From Bacteroidales bacterium (GTDB lineage: Bacteria > Bacteroidota > Bacteroidia > Bacteroidales > UBA12077), in NCBI GenBank assembly GCA_003446015.1, contig DMBU01000014.1, positions 1 through 34,983 of the forward strand: DNA of 34,983 nt, in the 5' to 3' direction. Positions 8,799 to 17,518 of this stretch are shown piece after piece. A program made the translations under genes and the position numbers. The number at the start of each line of letters is the position of its first letter. Position 1 is the stretch's first letter. The notes beneath the pieces were generated by a model. The model did no database searches. It was not told the origin of the DNA and saw only the letters and a list, made by a program, of their open reading frames with translations.

Positions 8799-8818
8799 AT
8801 CGGGCAGGAATGCCCGAT
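8799..8818. other. Perfect hairpin with a GGAA tetraloop after namZ
   Basis: ATCGGGCA (8799-8806) and TGCCCGAT (8811-8818) form an 8-bp perfect stem around GGAA, a GNRA-type loop. Outer AGAAT (8796-8800) and ATTCT (8823-8827) could extend it. No T-run follows, so it is not a classical terminator. The true terminator lies 12 bases on. Confidence 0.5.
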
Positions 8819-8829
8819 ATACATTCTGT

Positions 8830-8861
8830 AAAAAAGGCTCACGAATTTCGCGAGCCTTTTT
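8830..8861. terminator. Bidirectional terminator between namZ and the aminotransferase gene
   Basis: GGCTC (8836-8840) pairs with GAGCC (8852-8856). CG/CG pairs continue the stem after one A-C mismatch, around a short AT-rich loop. A-run (8830-8835) and T-run (8857-8861) flank it, so it can stop both convergent transcripts. Confidence 0.85.
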
Positions 8862-8883
8862 ATTAAATCGTATGATTTTTTGA

Positions 8884-10083
8884 TTAGATTGTTCTTCCTG
8901 GATAAGCTTTTAGTGCTACTTCCAAGGTCTCCATTGCATTTTTCAAATCTTCTTTCTTAAGAACATATGCAATTCGGACTTCATTTTTACCTAATCCCGG
9001 AGTTGCATAGAAGCCTGTAGCTGGTGCAACCATAACTGTTTGCTTTTTATATTCAAAATCAGTTAAAATCCATTGTGCAAATTTATCAGCATCATCAATT
9101 GGAAGCTTAACAACAGTATAAAAAGCTCCTTTTGGTTTTGGACAGTAAACACCTTCCATTTTGTTAAGCGCTTCAACCATGAAATTTCTTCTGTCGATAT
9201 ATTCATTGTAAACTTCTTTGAAATATTCGTTTGGGGTATTCAATGCTGCTTCACTGGCCCATTGCCCAAATGAAGGTGGACACAAACGCGCCTGAGCAAA
9301 TTTCATAGCTGCATTAATTACTTCTTTATTTTTTGTAATCAGTGCACCGATACGAACACCACACATACTATAACGTTTCGATACAGAATCCATCAAAATA
9401 ACATTATTCTCAATACCTTTAAGATTCATGGCAGAAAAATGCTCGTTCCCATCATAACAGAATTCACGATAAACCTCATCTGAATACAAATACAAATCGT
9501 ATTTTTCGATTAATGTTTTTAGTTGTTGAAGTTCTGATTCAGAATATAAATAACCTGTTGGGTTATTTGGGTTGCAAATTACAATACCTTTTGTTTTTGG
9601 AGTAATCAGTTTTTCAAACTCTTCAATTGAAGGCAAGGCAAAATCATTTGTAATTGATGATGTAATTGGTTTAACAACTACTCCTGCCGAAACAGCAAAT
9701 CCATTATAATTAGCATAAAATGGTTCAGGTATAATTACTTCGTCACCAGGATTCAAGGTTGATAGGAAAGCAAAGGTAATAGCTTCTGATCCTCCCGTTG
9801 TAATTAACATTTCAGTATGGTCAACATCAATACCTACGCTTTTATAATATTTTGCTAAACTTTTACGATACGATTCATTTCCTGCAGAGTGACTGTATTC
9901 AATAACTTTCTCGTTCAGGTTTTTGATAGCTGTTAATGCAACTTGTGGTGTTGGAATGTCTGGCTGACCAATATTTAGATGATAAACTTTGTGTCCCTTC
10001 TTTTTTGCTTCTTCAGCGAATGGTACTAATTTCCTGATTGGCGAAGCTGGCATTTGTAACCCTTTTTGTGAAATTTGAGGCAT
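8884..10083 (-). CDS. PLP-dependent class I/II aminotransferase (aspartate aminotransferase-like)
   Basis: Fold-type I aminotransferase that transfers an amino group between an amino acid and a 2-oxoacid. Visible motifs are HLNIGQPDIPTP (35-46), TTGGSEAI (95-102), NPNNPTGYLY (171-180), YSDEVYREF (200-208) and SVSKRYSMCGVRIG (233-246), with Lys236 the Schiff-base lysine and Arg244 the carboxylate-binding arginine. Length, 399 aa, is normal. The class is certain. Aspartate is the likely donor from overall resemblance, but branched-chain, aromatic or alanine substrates cannot be excluded. The DUF1573 gene ends 31 bases upstream on the same strand, and no separate promoter is evident, so the two are probably co-transcribed. 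Confidence 0.9.
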   Translation of the reverse strand: MPQISQKGLQMPASPIRKLVPFAEEAKKKGHKVYHLNIGQPDIPTPQVALTAIKNLNEKVIEYSHSAGNESYRKSLAKYYKSVGIDVDHTEMLITTGGSEAITFAFLSTLNPGDEVIIPEPFYANYNGFAVSAGVVVKPITSSITNDFALPSIEEFEKLITPKTKGIVICNPNNPTGYLYSESELQQLKTLIEKYDLYLYSDEVYREFCYDGNEHFSAMNLKGIENNVILMDSVSKRYSMCGVRIGALITKNKEVINAAMKFAQARLCPPSFGQWASEAALNTPNEYFKEVYNEYIDRRNFMVEALNKMEGVYCPKPKGAFYTVVKLPIDDADKFAQWILTDFEYKKQTVMVAPATGFYATPGLGKNEVRIAYVLKKEDLKNAMETLEVALKAYPGRTI

Positions 10084-10114
10084 GATAAAATCCGTTTTAA
10101 GATATAATCTATTA

Positions 10115-10543
10115 TTAATTTCTTTTTTCTTCAGAACTTGAATTTACAACTGTTCCAGTAATTTTTAATGTTACTAGACTCGTTTTTGCGTTTGATGATA
10201 CACGAATTGTTTTTGTAAAAGCACCGGTTAACTTGGTATTATATTTGACTACGATAGTACCTGAATCACCTTTTTTAATTGGTTCTTTTGGCCATGTAGG
10301 AGTTGTGCAACCGCATGATGCTTTAACGTTTGTTAATAATAGAGGTTCTTTTCCTGTATTTTTAAATGTAAATTCGCATAAGCCATCGCTGTTAAATCCA
10401 ATATTTCCGTAATCATAAGTAGTATTTTCGAAATAAATTTCAGGCATATCCTGAGTATCTTGATTTGTATTTATTTCTTCTTGTGCGAACAACGAAAATG
10501 TGCCCATGCAAAGAATAAAAAAGCTTATAGTTAGTTTTTTCAT
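10115..10543 (-). CDS. DUF1573 exported protein
   Basis: Small exported protein of unknown function, common in Bacteroidota. I set the start at the ATG at 10543 (142 aa), because it begins a clean signal peptide, MKKLTISFFILCMGTFSLFAQ. A longer frame to 10630 would put a non-signal-like stretch in front and would run through the best promoter match. The mature part is one Ig-like DUF1573 domain with FDYG-like TYDYGNIGF, CEFTFKNTGKEPLLLTNVKASCGCTTPTWP and IKKGDSGTIVVKYNT. The CGCT cysteines are the family hallmark. It ends 31 bases before the aminotransferase gene. No enzymatic role is assigned. Confidence 0.85.
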   Translation of the reverse strand: MKKLTISFFILCMGTFSLFAQEEINTNQDTQDMPEIYFENTTYDYGNIGFNSDGLCEFTFKNTGKEPLLLTNVKASCGCTTPTWPKEPIKKGDSGTIVVKYNTKLTGAFTKTIRVSSNAKTSLVTLKITGTVVNSSSEEKRN

Positions 10544-10569
10544 AATAATTTGATTTTTAATTAGACCTA

Positions 10570-10577
10570 CAAAGTTA
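10570..10577 (-). promoter_or_regulatory. Candidate -7 element for the DUF1573 gene
   Basis: Minus-strand TAACTTTG is an exact match to TAnnTTTG, 26 bases before the ATG at 10543, the same distance as for the permease gene. I find no convincing TTTG at -33. It supports the shorter start of the gene. Confidence 0.4.
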
Positions 10578-10722
10578 GCTTTTATTGGTAAAATATAATA
10601 TGTTATTAAATATTTATCTAAATAGAACATGATTATAATAGATAAGAAAAGGATTTTGGGAATAAATTTATATTTTTACAAACTTTTCAAAACTTTAACG
10701 AATAAATAGAAATAATATCGAA

Positions 10723-13344
10723 ATGGAAATTCCTGCAAAGTACGATCCGTCAAAAACAGAAGATAAGTGGTATAAGTATTGGATGGATATGGGCTTTTTT
10801 CATTCAGAACCTGATGATCGAGAGCCTTATACAATTGTAATTCCTCCACCAAATGTAACTGGTGTTTTGCATATGGGTCATATGCTTAACAATACAATTC
10901 AGGATATATTGGTCCGTCGTGCTCGCATGCAGGGTAAAAATTCATGTTGGGTGCCGGGAACTGATCACGCATCAATCGCAACAGAAGCTAAGGTAGTAGC
11001 CAAATTGAAAGATGAAGGTATCGACAAAAATAAGCTAAGCAGGGAAGAATTTCTTAAACATGCCTGGGAGTGGAAAGAAAAACATGGAGGAATAATCCTT
11101 GAGCAATTAAAAAAACTTGGAGCATCGTGCGATTGGGAACGAACAAAGTTTACCATGGACGATGACATGTCGGAAAGTGTAATCAAAGTTTTTGTTGATT
11201 TATATAATAAAGGTCTTATATACCGTGGTGTTCGAATGGTAAACTGGGATCCTGAAGCTAAAACAGCTGTTTCCGACGAAGAAGTAAATTACAAAGAAGT
11301 TCAGTCGAAGTTATACTATGTTCGGTATAAAGTTAAAGGTGAAGACGGCTTTGTTACTATAGCAACCACACGTCCTGAAACTATTTTAGGTGATACTGCA
11401 GTTTGTGTGCATCCTGAAGATGAGCGATTTAGGCATTTACATGGTAAAAAAGTCTTGGTTCCGTTAATTAATCGTTCTATTCCGATTATTTTAGATGAAT
11501 ATGTTGATAAAGAATTCGGAACAGGTGCTTTGAAGATAACGCCAGCTCATGATATTAACGATTATGAGATAGGTGATAAGCATAATCTGGAATCGATTGA
11601 TATTTTCAATGATGATGGAACCATGAATGAAAATGCCCAACTTTATATTGGTGAAGACCGGTTTAAAGTTCGAAAACTTATTGTTAGCGATTTGGAAAAC
11701 AATGGTCACATTGTAAAAATTGAAGATTATATAAATAAGGTTGGTTACTCCGAAAGAACCGACGCTGTTATTGAACCTAAGCTCTCTATGCAGTGGTTTT
11801 GCAATATGGAAGATTTGGCCAAACCAGCCTTGGAACATGTCATGAATGATAATATCCAGTTCCATCCTCCAAAATTTAAAAACACCTATAAGCACTGGAT
11901 GGAAAATGTGAAAGACTGGTGTGTTTCTCGCCAATTATGGTGGGGACATCGTATACCGGCATATTATTTGCCTGAGGGTGGTTATGTGGTAGCTCAAACT
12001 CCTGAACAAGCACTTGAGCTGGCAAAAGAAAAATCAGGAAACACAAATCTGAAAATCAGTGATTTAAAGCAGGATGAAGATGTTTTAGATACCTGGTTTT
12101 CTTCATGGCTTTGGCCAATTTCGGTTTTCGATGGCATAAACAATCCTGATAATAAAGATTACAATTATTATTACCCAACCAACGATTTGATTACTGCTCC
12201 AGAGATTTTATTCTTTTGGGTTGCCAGAATGATCATGGCTGGTTACGAATATAAAAATGAAAAGCCATTTAAGAATGTTTATTTAACAGGTATTGTAAGA
12301 GACGAGCAGCGCAGAAAAATGTCAAAACAGCTGGGTAACTCGCCTGATCCGATTGAGTTAATGAAAAAATATGGAGCTGATGGTGTTCGTGTTGGGATGT
12401 TATTGTGTTCTCCTGCTGGTGGTGATTTGCTGTTTGATGAAAGTTTAACTGAGCAAGGACGTAATTTTGGAAATAAAATCTGGAATGCTTTTCGTTTGGT
12501 AAAAGGATGGAAAGTGGATGAAAATCTTGAACAACCTGAATCTGCCAAACAAGCCATTGATTGGTTTAAGCATAGCTTAAACAGTGAAATTGAATATATT
12601 AATGATCTATATGAAAAATTCAGGTTGTCGGATGCTCTGATGGCCGTTTATAAGCTTTTCTGGGACGAATTTTCATCCTGGTACCTGGAGCTGGTTAAAC
12701 CAGTTTATCAGCAGCCTATCGATAGAAAATCATATGATCAGACCTTAGCATTTTTTGATATTTTGGTAAAACTTCTTCATCCTATTATGCCTTTTATAAC
12801 TGAAGAGATTTGGCAGCTCATGGAAAAAAGAGAGAAAGGCCAAAGTTTAATGATCGAAAAAATGCCAATTGCAGAAACGTACAATGATCATATTATTGAA
12901 GCATTTGAAAGAGTAAAAGAAATAATAACTGGTGTTCGAAATGTTCGAAATGAGAATGGAATTGCTCAAAAAGAAAACCTTGCATTAAAAGTGAAAGGTA
13001 AATATGATAAGGAATATAGCGCATGTATTGTAAAAATGGCTAATCTTTCACAAATTGAAGACACAAAAACTAAGATTGATGGTGCGGTTTCTTTTATGGT
13101 AAAATCGGCTGAGTTTTACATTGAGTTAGGCGATTTGGTTGATGTTGAAGAAGAACTAAAGAAACTGGATGAAGAGCTTGAATATAACAAAGGATTCCTG
13201 ATTTCTGTAATGAAAAAATTAAGCAACGATCGTTTTGTAAATAATGCACCTGCAGAAGTTGTTAATGTTGAAAAACAAAAGAAAGACGATGCAGAGTCAA
13301 AGATTAAAGTATTAGAGGAAAGAATAGCACATTTAAAAATGTAA
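10723..13344 (+). CDS. valS: Valyl-tRNA synthetase
   Basis: Charges tRNA(Val) with valine in the cytoplasm. The class I signature is PPPNVTGVLHMGHML at 41-55 (HMGH at 50-53), and the second signature is RRKMSKQLGNSPDP with KMSKQ at 532-536. Between them lies the editing (CP1) domain with TTRPETILGDTAVCVHP and the conserved ALKITPAHD. The anticodon-binding helical domain follows (about 610-760), then a C-terminal coiled coil of about 65 residues (VDVEEELKKLDEEL onward) typical of ValRS. At 873 aa it is complete. The ATG at 10723 starts the normal sequence MEIPAKYDPSKTEDKWYKYW. It diverges from the DUF1573 gene and stands alone; glnA follows 131 bases later with its own candidate promoter. Confidence 0.98.
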   Translation: MEIPAKYDPSKTEDKWYKYWMDMGFFHSEPDDREPYTIVIPPPNVTGVLHMGHMLNNTIQDILVRRARMQGKNSCWVPGTDHASIATEAKVVAKLKDEGIDKNKLSREEFLKHAWEWKEKHGGIILEQLKKLGASCDWERTKFTMDDDMSESVIKVFVDLYNKGLIYRGVRMVNWDPEAKTAVSDEEVNYKEVQSKLYYVRYKVKGEDGFVTIATTRPETILGDTAVCVHPEDERFRHLHGKKVLVPLINRSIPIILDEYVDKEFGTGALKITPAHDINDYEIGDKHNLESIDIFNDDGTMNENAQLYIGEDRFKVRKLIVSDLENNGHIVKIEDYINKVGYSERTDAVIEPKLSMQWFCNMEDLAKPALEHVMNDNIQFHPPKFKNTYKHWMENVKDWCVSRQLWWGHRIPAYYLPEGGYVVAQTPEQALELAKEKSGNTNLKISDLKQDEDVLDTWFSSWLWPISVFDGINNPDNKDYNYYYPTNDLITAPEILFFWVARMIMAGYEYKNEKPFKNVYLTGIVRDEQRRKMSKQLGNSPDPIELMKKYGADGVRVGMLLCSPAGGDLLFDESLTEQGRNFGNKIWNAFRLVKGWKVDENLEQPESAKQAIDWFKHSLNSEIEYINDLYEKFRLSDALMAVYKLFWDEFSSWYLELVKPVYQQPIDRKSYDQTLAFFDILVKLLHPIMPFITEEIWQLMEKREKGQSLMIEKMPIAETYNDHIIEAFERVKEIITGVRNVRNENGIAQKENLALKVKGKYDKEYSACIVKMANLSQIEDTKTKIDGAVSFMVKSAEFYIELGDLVDVEEELKKLDEELEYNKGFLISVMKKLSNDRFVNNAPAEVVNVEKQKKDDAESKIKVLEERIAHLKM

Positions 13345-13414
13345 ACTTCTATCCTGATTATCAGATAATAATAGCAGGCATATTATATAACATATTTAAA
13401 AAGGATTACAAACT

Positions 13415-13445
13415 ATTGATTTTTAAAGATTTCTCTTTAGTTTAG
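13415..13445 (+). promoter_or_regulatory. Candidate promoter for the glutamine synthetase gene
   Basis: ATTG (13415-13418) is 3/4 of the -33 TTTG, and TAGTTTAG (13438-13445) is a 7/8 positional fit to TAnnTTTG; they are exactly 19 bases apart. Transcription would begin about 24 bases before the ATG. Confidence 0.45.
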
Positions 13446-13475
13446 TGGTCCTTTTTTAATGCAAAAACTTACACT

Positions 13476-14981
13476 ATGAAAGAACTAGAAATTAGATTAA
13501 ACCCCAACCCTTTGGTTCAGTTTCTTAAGAAACCAGCGGCAGAATTTACACGACAGGATATTATATATTTTATTGAGGAAAACGAAATTGAGATGATCAA
13601 TTTTCGATATGTTGGAGAAGATGGTAAGTTAAAATCATTAAATTTTGTAATTAACAACAAGCAGCACTTAGAAGATTTGCTTTCTACTGGCGAAAGAGTT
13701 GATGGCTCAAGCTTATTCTCATATATCGAAGCCGGATCAAGTGATTTGTATGTAATTCCAAGATTCAAAACGGCGTTTGTAAATCCTTTCTCAGAATTCC
13801 CTACTGTGGACATACTATGTAGTTTCTATACCAGAGAAGGCTTACCTTTAGAAAGTGCACCCGAACATATTTTACGAAAAGCAATTGAAGAATTCCGTAA
13901 ATCAACAGGATACGACTTTAAAGCAATGGGTGAGCTTGAATATTATGTGGTTAGTGAAAAAGAAGATATGTACCCAGGTGTTGATCAAAAAGGTTATCAT
14001 GAATCTCCTCCTTTTACAAAAAATGGTCATATTCGAAAAGAGGCCATGAGTTTAATTTCGCAATGTGGTGGACAAATTAAATATGGACATTCGGAAGTTG
14101 GTAATTTTGTGAGTGGTGATGAGTTGTACGAACAACAAGAAATAGAATTCCTTCCGGTTGATCCACAGGATGCAGTTGATCAGTTGGTTATTTCGAAATG
14201 GATTTTAAGAATGCTTGGTGATGAGTATGGTGTAAATATTAGTTTTGCTCCAAAAATTACAGTAGGAAAAGCAGGCAGTGGATTACACATTCATATGTTA
14301 CTTGAAAAAGACGGCTGTAACATGATGGTCGAAGGTGATGGATTAAGTCCAATAGCTAAAAAAATGATCGCTGGAATATTAGATTTAGCAGCACCATTAA
14401 CTGCTTTGGGAAATACAATACCAACTTCATACTTGCGATTAGTTCCTCATCAGGAAGCTCCTACGAATATATGTTGGGGCGATAGAAACAGATCTGTTTT
14501 AATTCGTGTTCCCCTTGGATGGATTGCTGATACAAGCATGATAAAAGATGCAAATCCTCAGGAAACAGGCCGCATTCCATATGTTCCTGGCAAACAAACG
14601 GTAGAATTACGTTCTGGTGATGGTTCTGCTAATATTTATTTATATATGGCTGGAATTATTTTGGCTGCTCAACACGGACTAGAAATGCCAAATGCCTTAG
14701 AAATAGCAGAAAAATTGTATATGGATGTTAACATCTTCCACGATGAACATAAAGATAAATTAGCCAAATTGAAAAAATTACCTGTATCATGCTGGGAATC
14801 TGCCGATTGTTTAATTGAGAAGAGAGAGTATTTCGAAAAGAATGGAATATTCCCTGCCGGGTCAATTGATCAGATTGCTAAAAAGCTGAAATCATACAAC
14901 GATAAAGATTTAAGCGAAAGATTATATGGTAAAGAGGATGAAATTCGGGAATTGGTAATGAAATATATACATTGCATGTAA
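13476..14981 (+). CDS. glnA: Glutamine synthetase, divergent type I-like
   Basis: Probably condenses glutamate and ammonia to glutamine using ATP. An N-terminal beta-grasp domain (to about 110) precedes the catalytic domain. Metal and substrate motifs are GELEYYV (about 152-158), YGHSEVGNFV and EQQEIEFLPVDP (a stretched form of the usual HHEV...GQ/NEIDF), AGSGLHIHM (ATP-side histidines), TNICWGDRNRSVLIRVP and VELRSGDGSANIY. At 501 aa it is near type I enzymes (about 470) and clearly not the 700-residue type III GlnN known in Bacteroides. I do not see the adenylylation tyrosine motif NLYDLP near the C-terminus, nor GlnB or GlnE genes nearby. Motif drift leaves a small chance of a related gamma-glutamyl ligase. 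A strong bidirectional terminator follows. Confidence 0.88.
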   Translation: MKELEIRLNPNPLVQFLKKPAAEFTRQDIIYFIEENEIEMINFRYVGEDGKLKSLNFVINNKQHLEDLLSTGERVDGSSLFSYIEAGSSDLYVIPRFKTAFVNPFSEFPTVDILCSFYTREGLPLESAPEHILRKAIEEFRKSTGYDFKAMGELEYYVVSEKEDMYPGVDQKGYHESPPFTKNGHIRKEAMSLISQCGGQIKYGHSEVGNFVSGDELYEQQEIEFLPVDPQDAVDQLVISKWILRMLGDEYGVNISFAPKITVGKAGSGLHIHMLLEKDGCNMMVEGDGLSPIAKKMIAGILDLAAPLTALGNTIPTSYLRLVPHQEAPTNICWGDRNRSVLIRVPLGWIADTSMIKDANPQETGRIPYVPGKQTVELRSGDGSANIYLYMAGIILAAQHGLEMPNALEIAEKLYMDVNIFHDEHKDKLAKLKKLPVSCWESADCLIEKREYFEKNGIFPAGSIDQIAKKLKSYNDKDLSERLYGKEDEIRELVMKYIHCM

Positions 14982-14995
14982 TTTTTTGAAAACAC

Positions 14996-15028
14996 AAAAA
15001 AAAGCGCACTTTTTATGTGCGCTTTTTT
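14996..15028. terminator. Bidirectional terminator between glnA and pdxH
   Basis: GCGCAC (15004-15009) and GTGCGC (15017-15022) form a perfect GC-rich stem, extended by A-run (14996-15003) against T-run (15023-15028) around a TTTTTAT loop. It serves both convergent genes. Confidence 0.92.
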
Positions 15029-15056
15029 ACTTTTATGCAGCTCTGTTTCTATACGT

Positions 15057-15698
15057 TTAAGGAGCAAGTCGTCTTATTTTCCAATCGTTATCGTCCATGT
15101 AATATTCTATTCGGTCATGAAGGCGATTTGGACGTCCTTGCCAGAATTCAATGATATAAGGTATTAATAAATATCCACCCCAATTTTCTGGTTTCTGAAT
15201 TGGGTTTCCTGAAAATTTTAACTCAAATTCTGCTTGTTTGTCTTCCAGAAATTTTCGATCAGGAATTTCCTGGCTTTGCGGTGATGCCCATGCACCGATT
15301 CTTCTTTTTGCTGATCGTGTCAGGTAATATTCTTCTGAAATTTCCTGTGAGGTTTTTTCAATTCGTCCTTCAATTCGAATTTGTCGTTCCAGTTCGGGCC
15401 AGAAAAATAAAAGACTACCATAATGATTTTCAGAAATCTGATGCCCTTTACGACTTTCATAATTGGTATAAAAAATAAAGCCACCTTCTCTTATTTCTTT
15501 TAACAGAACCATTCTTGTTGAAGGCTGCAGGTTTTTTCCAACAGTAGATAAAGCCATTGCTGTAGGTTCTTTTATCCCTGAATTTATTGCCCTGTCCATC
15601 CAGTCTGCAAATTGCTTCAGTGGATCGGGATCTACTTCTTTTTTAGTTAAGGGTTTTTGCCGGTAATCATTTCTGATTTTGTCATGTTTTTTTTCCAT
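15057..15698 (-). CDS. pdxH: Pyridoxamine/pyridoxine 5'-phosphate oxidase
   Basis: FMN-dependent enzyme making the cofactor PLP from PNP or PMP. The split-barrel fold shows TRMVLLKEI (61-69), GGFIFYTNYESRKG (72-85), GSLLFFWPELERQIRIEG (94-111, FMN and substrate contacts), RIGAWASPQSQ (133-143) and the C-terminal signature EFWQGRPNRLHDR (184-196). Length, 213 aa, matches E. coli PdxH (218 aa). It is the last gene of a minus-strand cluster DUF4783-nadC-yihY-pdxH, 12 bases after yihY, and ends at a strong terminator. A PLP-dependent aminotransferase and a second cofactor gene (nadC) are close by. Confidence 0.97.
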   Translation of the reverse strand: MEKKHDKIRNDYRQKPLTKKEVDPDPLKQFADWMDRAINSGIKEPTAMALSTVGKNLQPSTRMVLLKEIREGGFIFYTNYESRKGHQISENHYGSLLFFWPELERQIRIEGRIEKTSQEISEEYYLTRSAKRRIGAWASPQSQEIPDRKFLEDKQAEFELKFSGNPIQKPENWGGYLLIPYIIEFWQGRPNRLHDRIEYYMDDNDWKIRRLAP

Positions 15699-15710
15699 AG
15701 CAAGAGGTGC

Positions 15711-16643
15711 TTATTCGTTTGTATTTTCTAGCTGTGCATTATTTATACTTGCATTCAATTCAAACCCAAGAATTAAAGCAAATGAATTAAAATATAACCA
15801 CAATAAAACAACCATAATTGTTCCTATAGAACCGTATAATTTGTTGTATTGTCCAAAATTATTTACAAAATACGAAAATCCAAGCGAAGTTAAAAGAGCT
15901 AAAATTGTTGCCAACGTAGAACCGGCGGAAATAAATTTCCATTGTGACTTTTTTGCCGGTGCAAAATAATATAAAAAGGAAATTGAAAAAAAGAACAGGG
16001 CCACAATTACCAGCCATTTTCCAGTGGCTATTATATAATATATTAAGTCCACTTTAAGTATTTTAACTTCAACTAGACTTGTTAATATAAACTGTCCAAA
16101 TGTTATTAGTAATACCGATGTGGCTATTAAAATGAAAATCATAAATACCAAAAATGTTGAAATTACTCTGATTGCAGTCCAGTTTCGTGTGTCAATGGTA
16201 TGGTATGTATTGTTAAACGCCTGAATTAAGGCATGTACTGCATTTGTTGAAAAAACAAGACTGGCTAATGCACCAAAGGAAAAAACTCCGATCTTCTTAA
16301 CGGTTACAACCGAAACAAGTGTCGATTCAAAATATTGAAAGGCATTCTGGGGTAGAAAATCTTTGATTAAGGTAAGAAGCTCAACCTGTAGATTTTTAAC
16401 CGGAATAAAAGGAATAAGAGTGAAAAGAAAAAGCATTGTTGGGAAAATGGCAAGTGCAAAATTAAATGCTATGGCCGAGGCCCGTGTTGCCAGGTAACCA
16501 TTTTTAGCACCTGATATAAAAAACTTAATAACATAATGAATGGCTACACCATTAAACCCCGGAACTGAGGCTTCTTTTACTTTCGCTTTAAGAATACTTA
16601 CTTTGGTATTTAAAAAAGTGGTTTTCTTTGCTGATTCCAACAT
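15711..16643 (-). CDS. YihY/BrkB family inner-membrane protein
   Basis: Integral membrane protein of the YihY (UPF0761, old name RNase BN) family, whose molecular function is unsettled. About six membrane helices can be seen, with the family motif ATRASAIAFNFALAIFPTMLFLFTLIPFIP in the first helix region (from about residue 56), a re-entrant GAKNGYLA before it, and GTIMVVLLWLYFNSFALILGFELNA near the C-terminus. Length, 310 aa, is typical. It sits 32 bases after nadC and 12 bases before pdxH, so it is probably co-transcribed with cofactor genes. That position does not explain its role. The former tRNA nuclease assignment for this family is not supported. Confidence 0.88.
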   Translation of the reverse strand: MLESAKKTTFLNTKVSILKAKVKEASVPGFNGVAIHYVIKFFISGAKNGYLATRASAIAFNFALAIFPTMLFLFTLIPFIPVKNLQVELLTLIKDFLPQNAFQYFESTLVSVVTVKKIGVFSFGALASLVFSTNAVHALIQAFNNTYHTIDTRNWTAIRVISTFLVFMIFILIATSVLLITFGQFILTSLVEVKILKVDLIYYIIATGKWLVIVALFFFSISFLYYFAPAKKSQWKFISAGSTLATILALLTSLGFSYFVNNFGQYNKLYGSIGTIMVVLLWLYFNSFALILGFELNASINNAQLENTNE

Positions 16644-16675
16644 AATGAACTTTTAAGCTTATTACATGCTGTAAA

Positions 16676-17518
16676 TTAAATAGCTTTTAGGCTCATATCC
16701 AAACTTTTTATTTGATGAGTTAACGCACCAACTGAAATAAAATCAACTCCGCAAATTGCGTAATTCCTAATCGTTTCGAGAGTTATGCCACCGGATGATT
16801 CTATTTCGTATTTTTCATCAATTAAATTAACAGCTTCGCGGGTATCATCATAATTGAAATTGTCAAGCATAATTCTGTCAACACCACCTACCTTTAGTAT
16901 TTCTTTTACTTCATTAAGGTTTCTGGCTTCAATTTCAATTTTAATGTCTTTATCATTTTTTTTGAGATATTCTCTTGCTTTTCTTATTGCAGGTTCAATG
17001 CCACCTGCAAAATCAATATGATTGTCTTTTAACATAATCATATCATACAAACCCATTCTGTGATTTTCTCCACCTCCGATTTTAACGGCAAGTTTTTCCA
17101 GAAATCTTAATCCAGGTGTTGTTTTTCGGGTATCTAAAACCCGTGCTTTTGTTCCAATAAGTTTGTCAACGTAAGTTTTGGTAGTAGTTGCAATTCCGCT
17201 CATTCGTTGCATAATATTCAGAACTAAACGTTCGGCCTGCAATATAGAATGAATTTTGCCTTCAACAATAAATGCTCTATCACCACGGTGAATATCATTG
17301 CCATCAAAAAGAAATTGCTCTATTCTAAGTTCAGGATCAATGACAGTAAAAATCTTTTTAGCAATTTCTATGCCGGCTAATACCCCATCTTGTTTAACAA
17401 GTAATTGGGCTTTCCCAATAGCAGATGCAGGAATGCAGGAAAGAGATGAGTGGTCTCCATCACCGATATCCTCATTTATCGCATTTTTAATAAACGCATC
17501 AAGAATTTGATCAGTCAT
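16676..17518 (-). CDS. nadC: Nicotinate-nucleotide pyrophosphorylase (carboxylating), quinolinate phosphoribosyltransferase
   Basis: Converts quinolinate and PRPP to nicotinate mononucleotide, the step joining de novo synthesis to NAD. Motifs are NEDIGDGDHSS (15-25), ERLVLNIMQRMSGIATTT (96-113), LDTRKTTPGLR (128-138), KIGGGENHRMGLYDMIMLKDNHI (146-168), RIMLDNF and SSGGITLETIRNYAICGVDFISVGALTH. Lys132 and the basic residues around it contact quinolinate in known structures. At 280 aa it is complete. The first codons overlap the end of the upstream DUF4783 gene by 8 bases, which suggests coupled translation. No nadA or nadB is in the window. Confidence 0.97.
   Translation of the reverse strand: MTDQILDAFIKNAINEDIGDGDHSSLSCIPASAIGKAQLLVKQDGVLAGIEIAKKIFTVIDPELRIEQFLFDGNDIHRGDRAFIVEGKIHSILQAERLVLNIMQRMSGIATTTKTYVDKLIGTKARVLDTRKTTPGLRFLEKLAVKIGGGENHRMGLYDMIMLKDNHIDFAGGIEPAIRKAREYLKKNDKDIKIEIEARNLNEVKEILKVGGVDRIMLDNFNYDDTREAVNLIDEKYEIESSGGITLETIRNYAICGVDFISVGALTHQIKSLDMSLKAI

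Noticed and set aside
10544..10630. N-terminal extension of the DUF1573 protein
   Set aside because: The extra 29 residues precede a perfect signal peptide at Met30 and would run across the best promoter element.
11491..11934. 147-codon open frame on the minus strand inside valS
   Set aside because: Lies wholly within the ValRS coding sequence, has no recognisable domain, and low-complexity hydrophobic composition expected from an antisense frame.
13351..13370. Small inverted repeat CTGATTATCAG after valS as a terminator
   Set aside because: The stem is only about 5 bp with almost no loop and no T-run.
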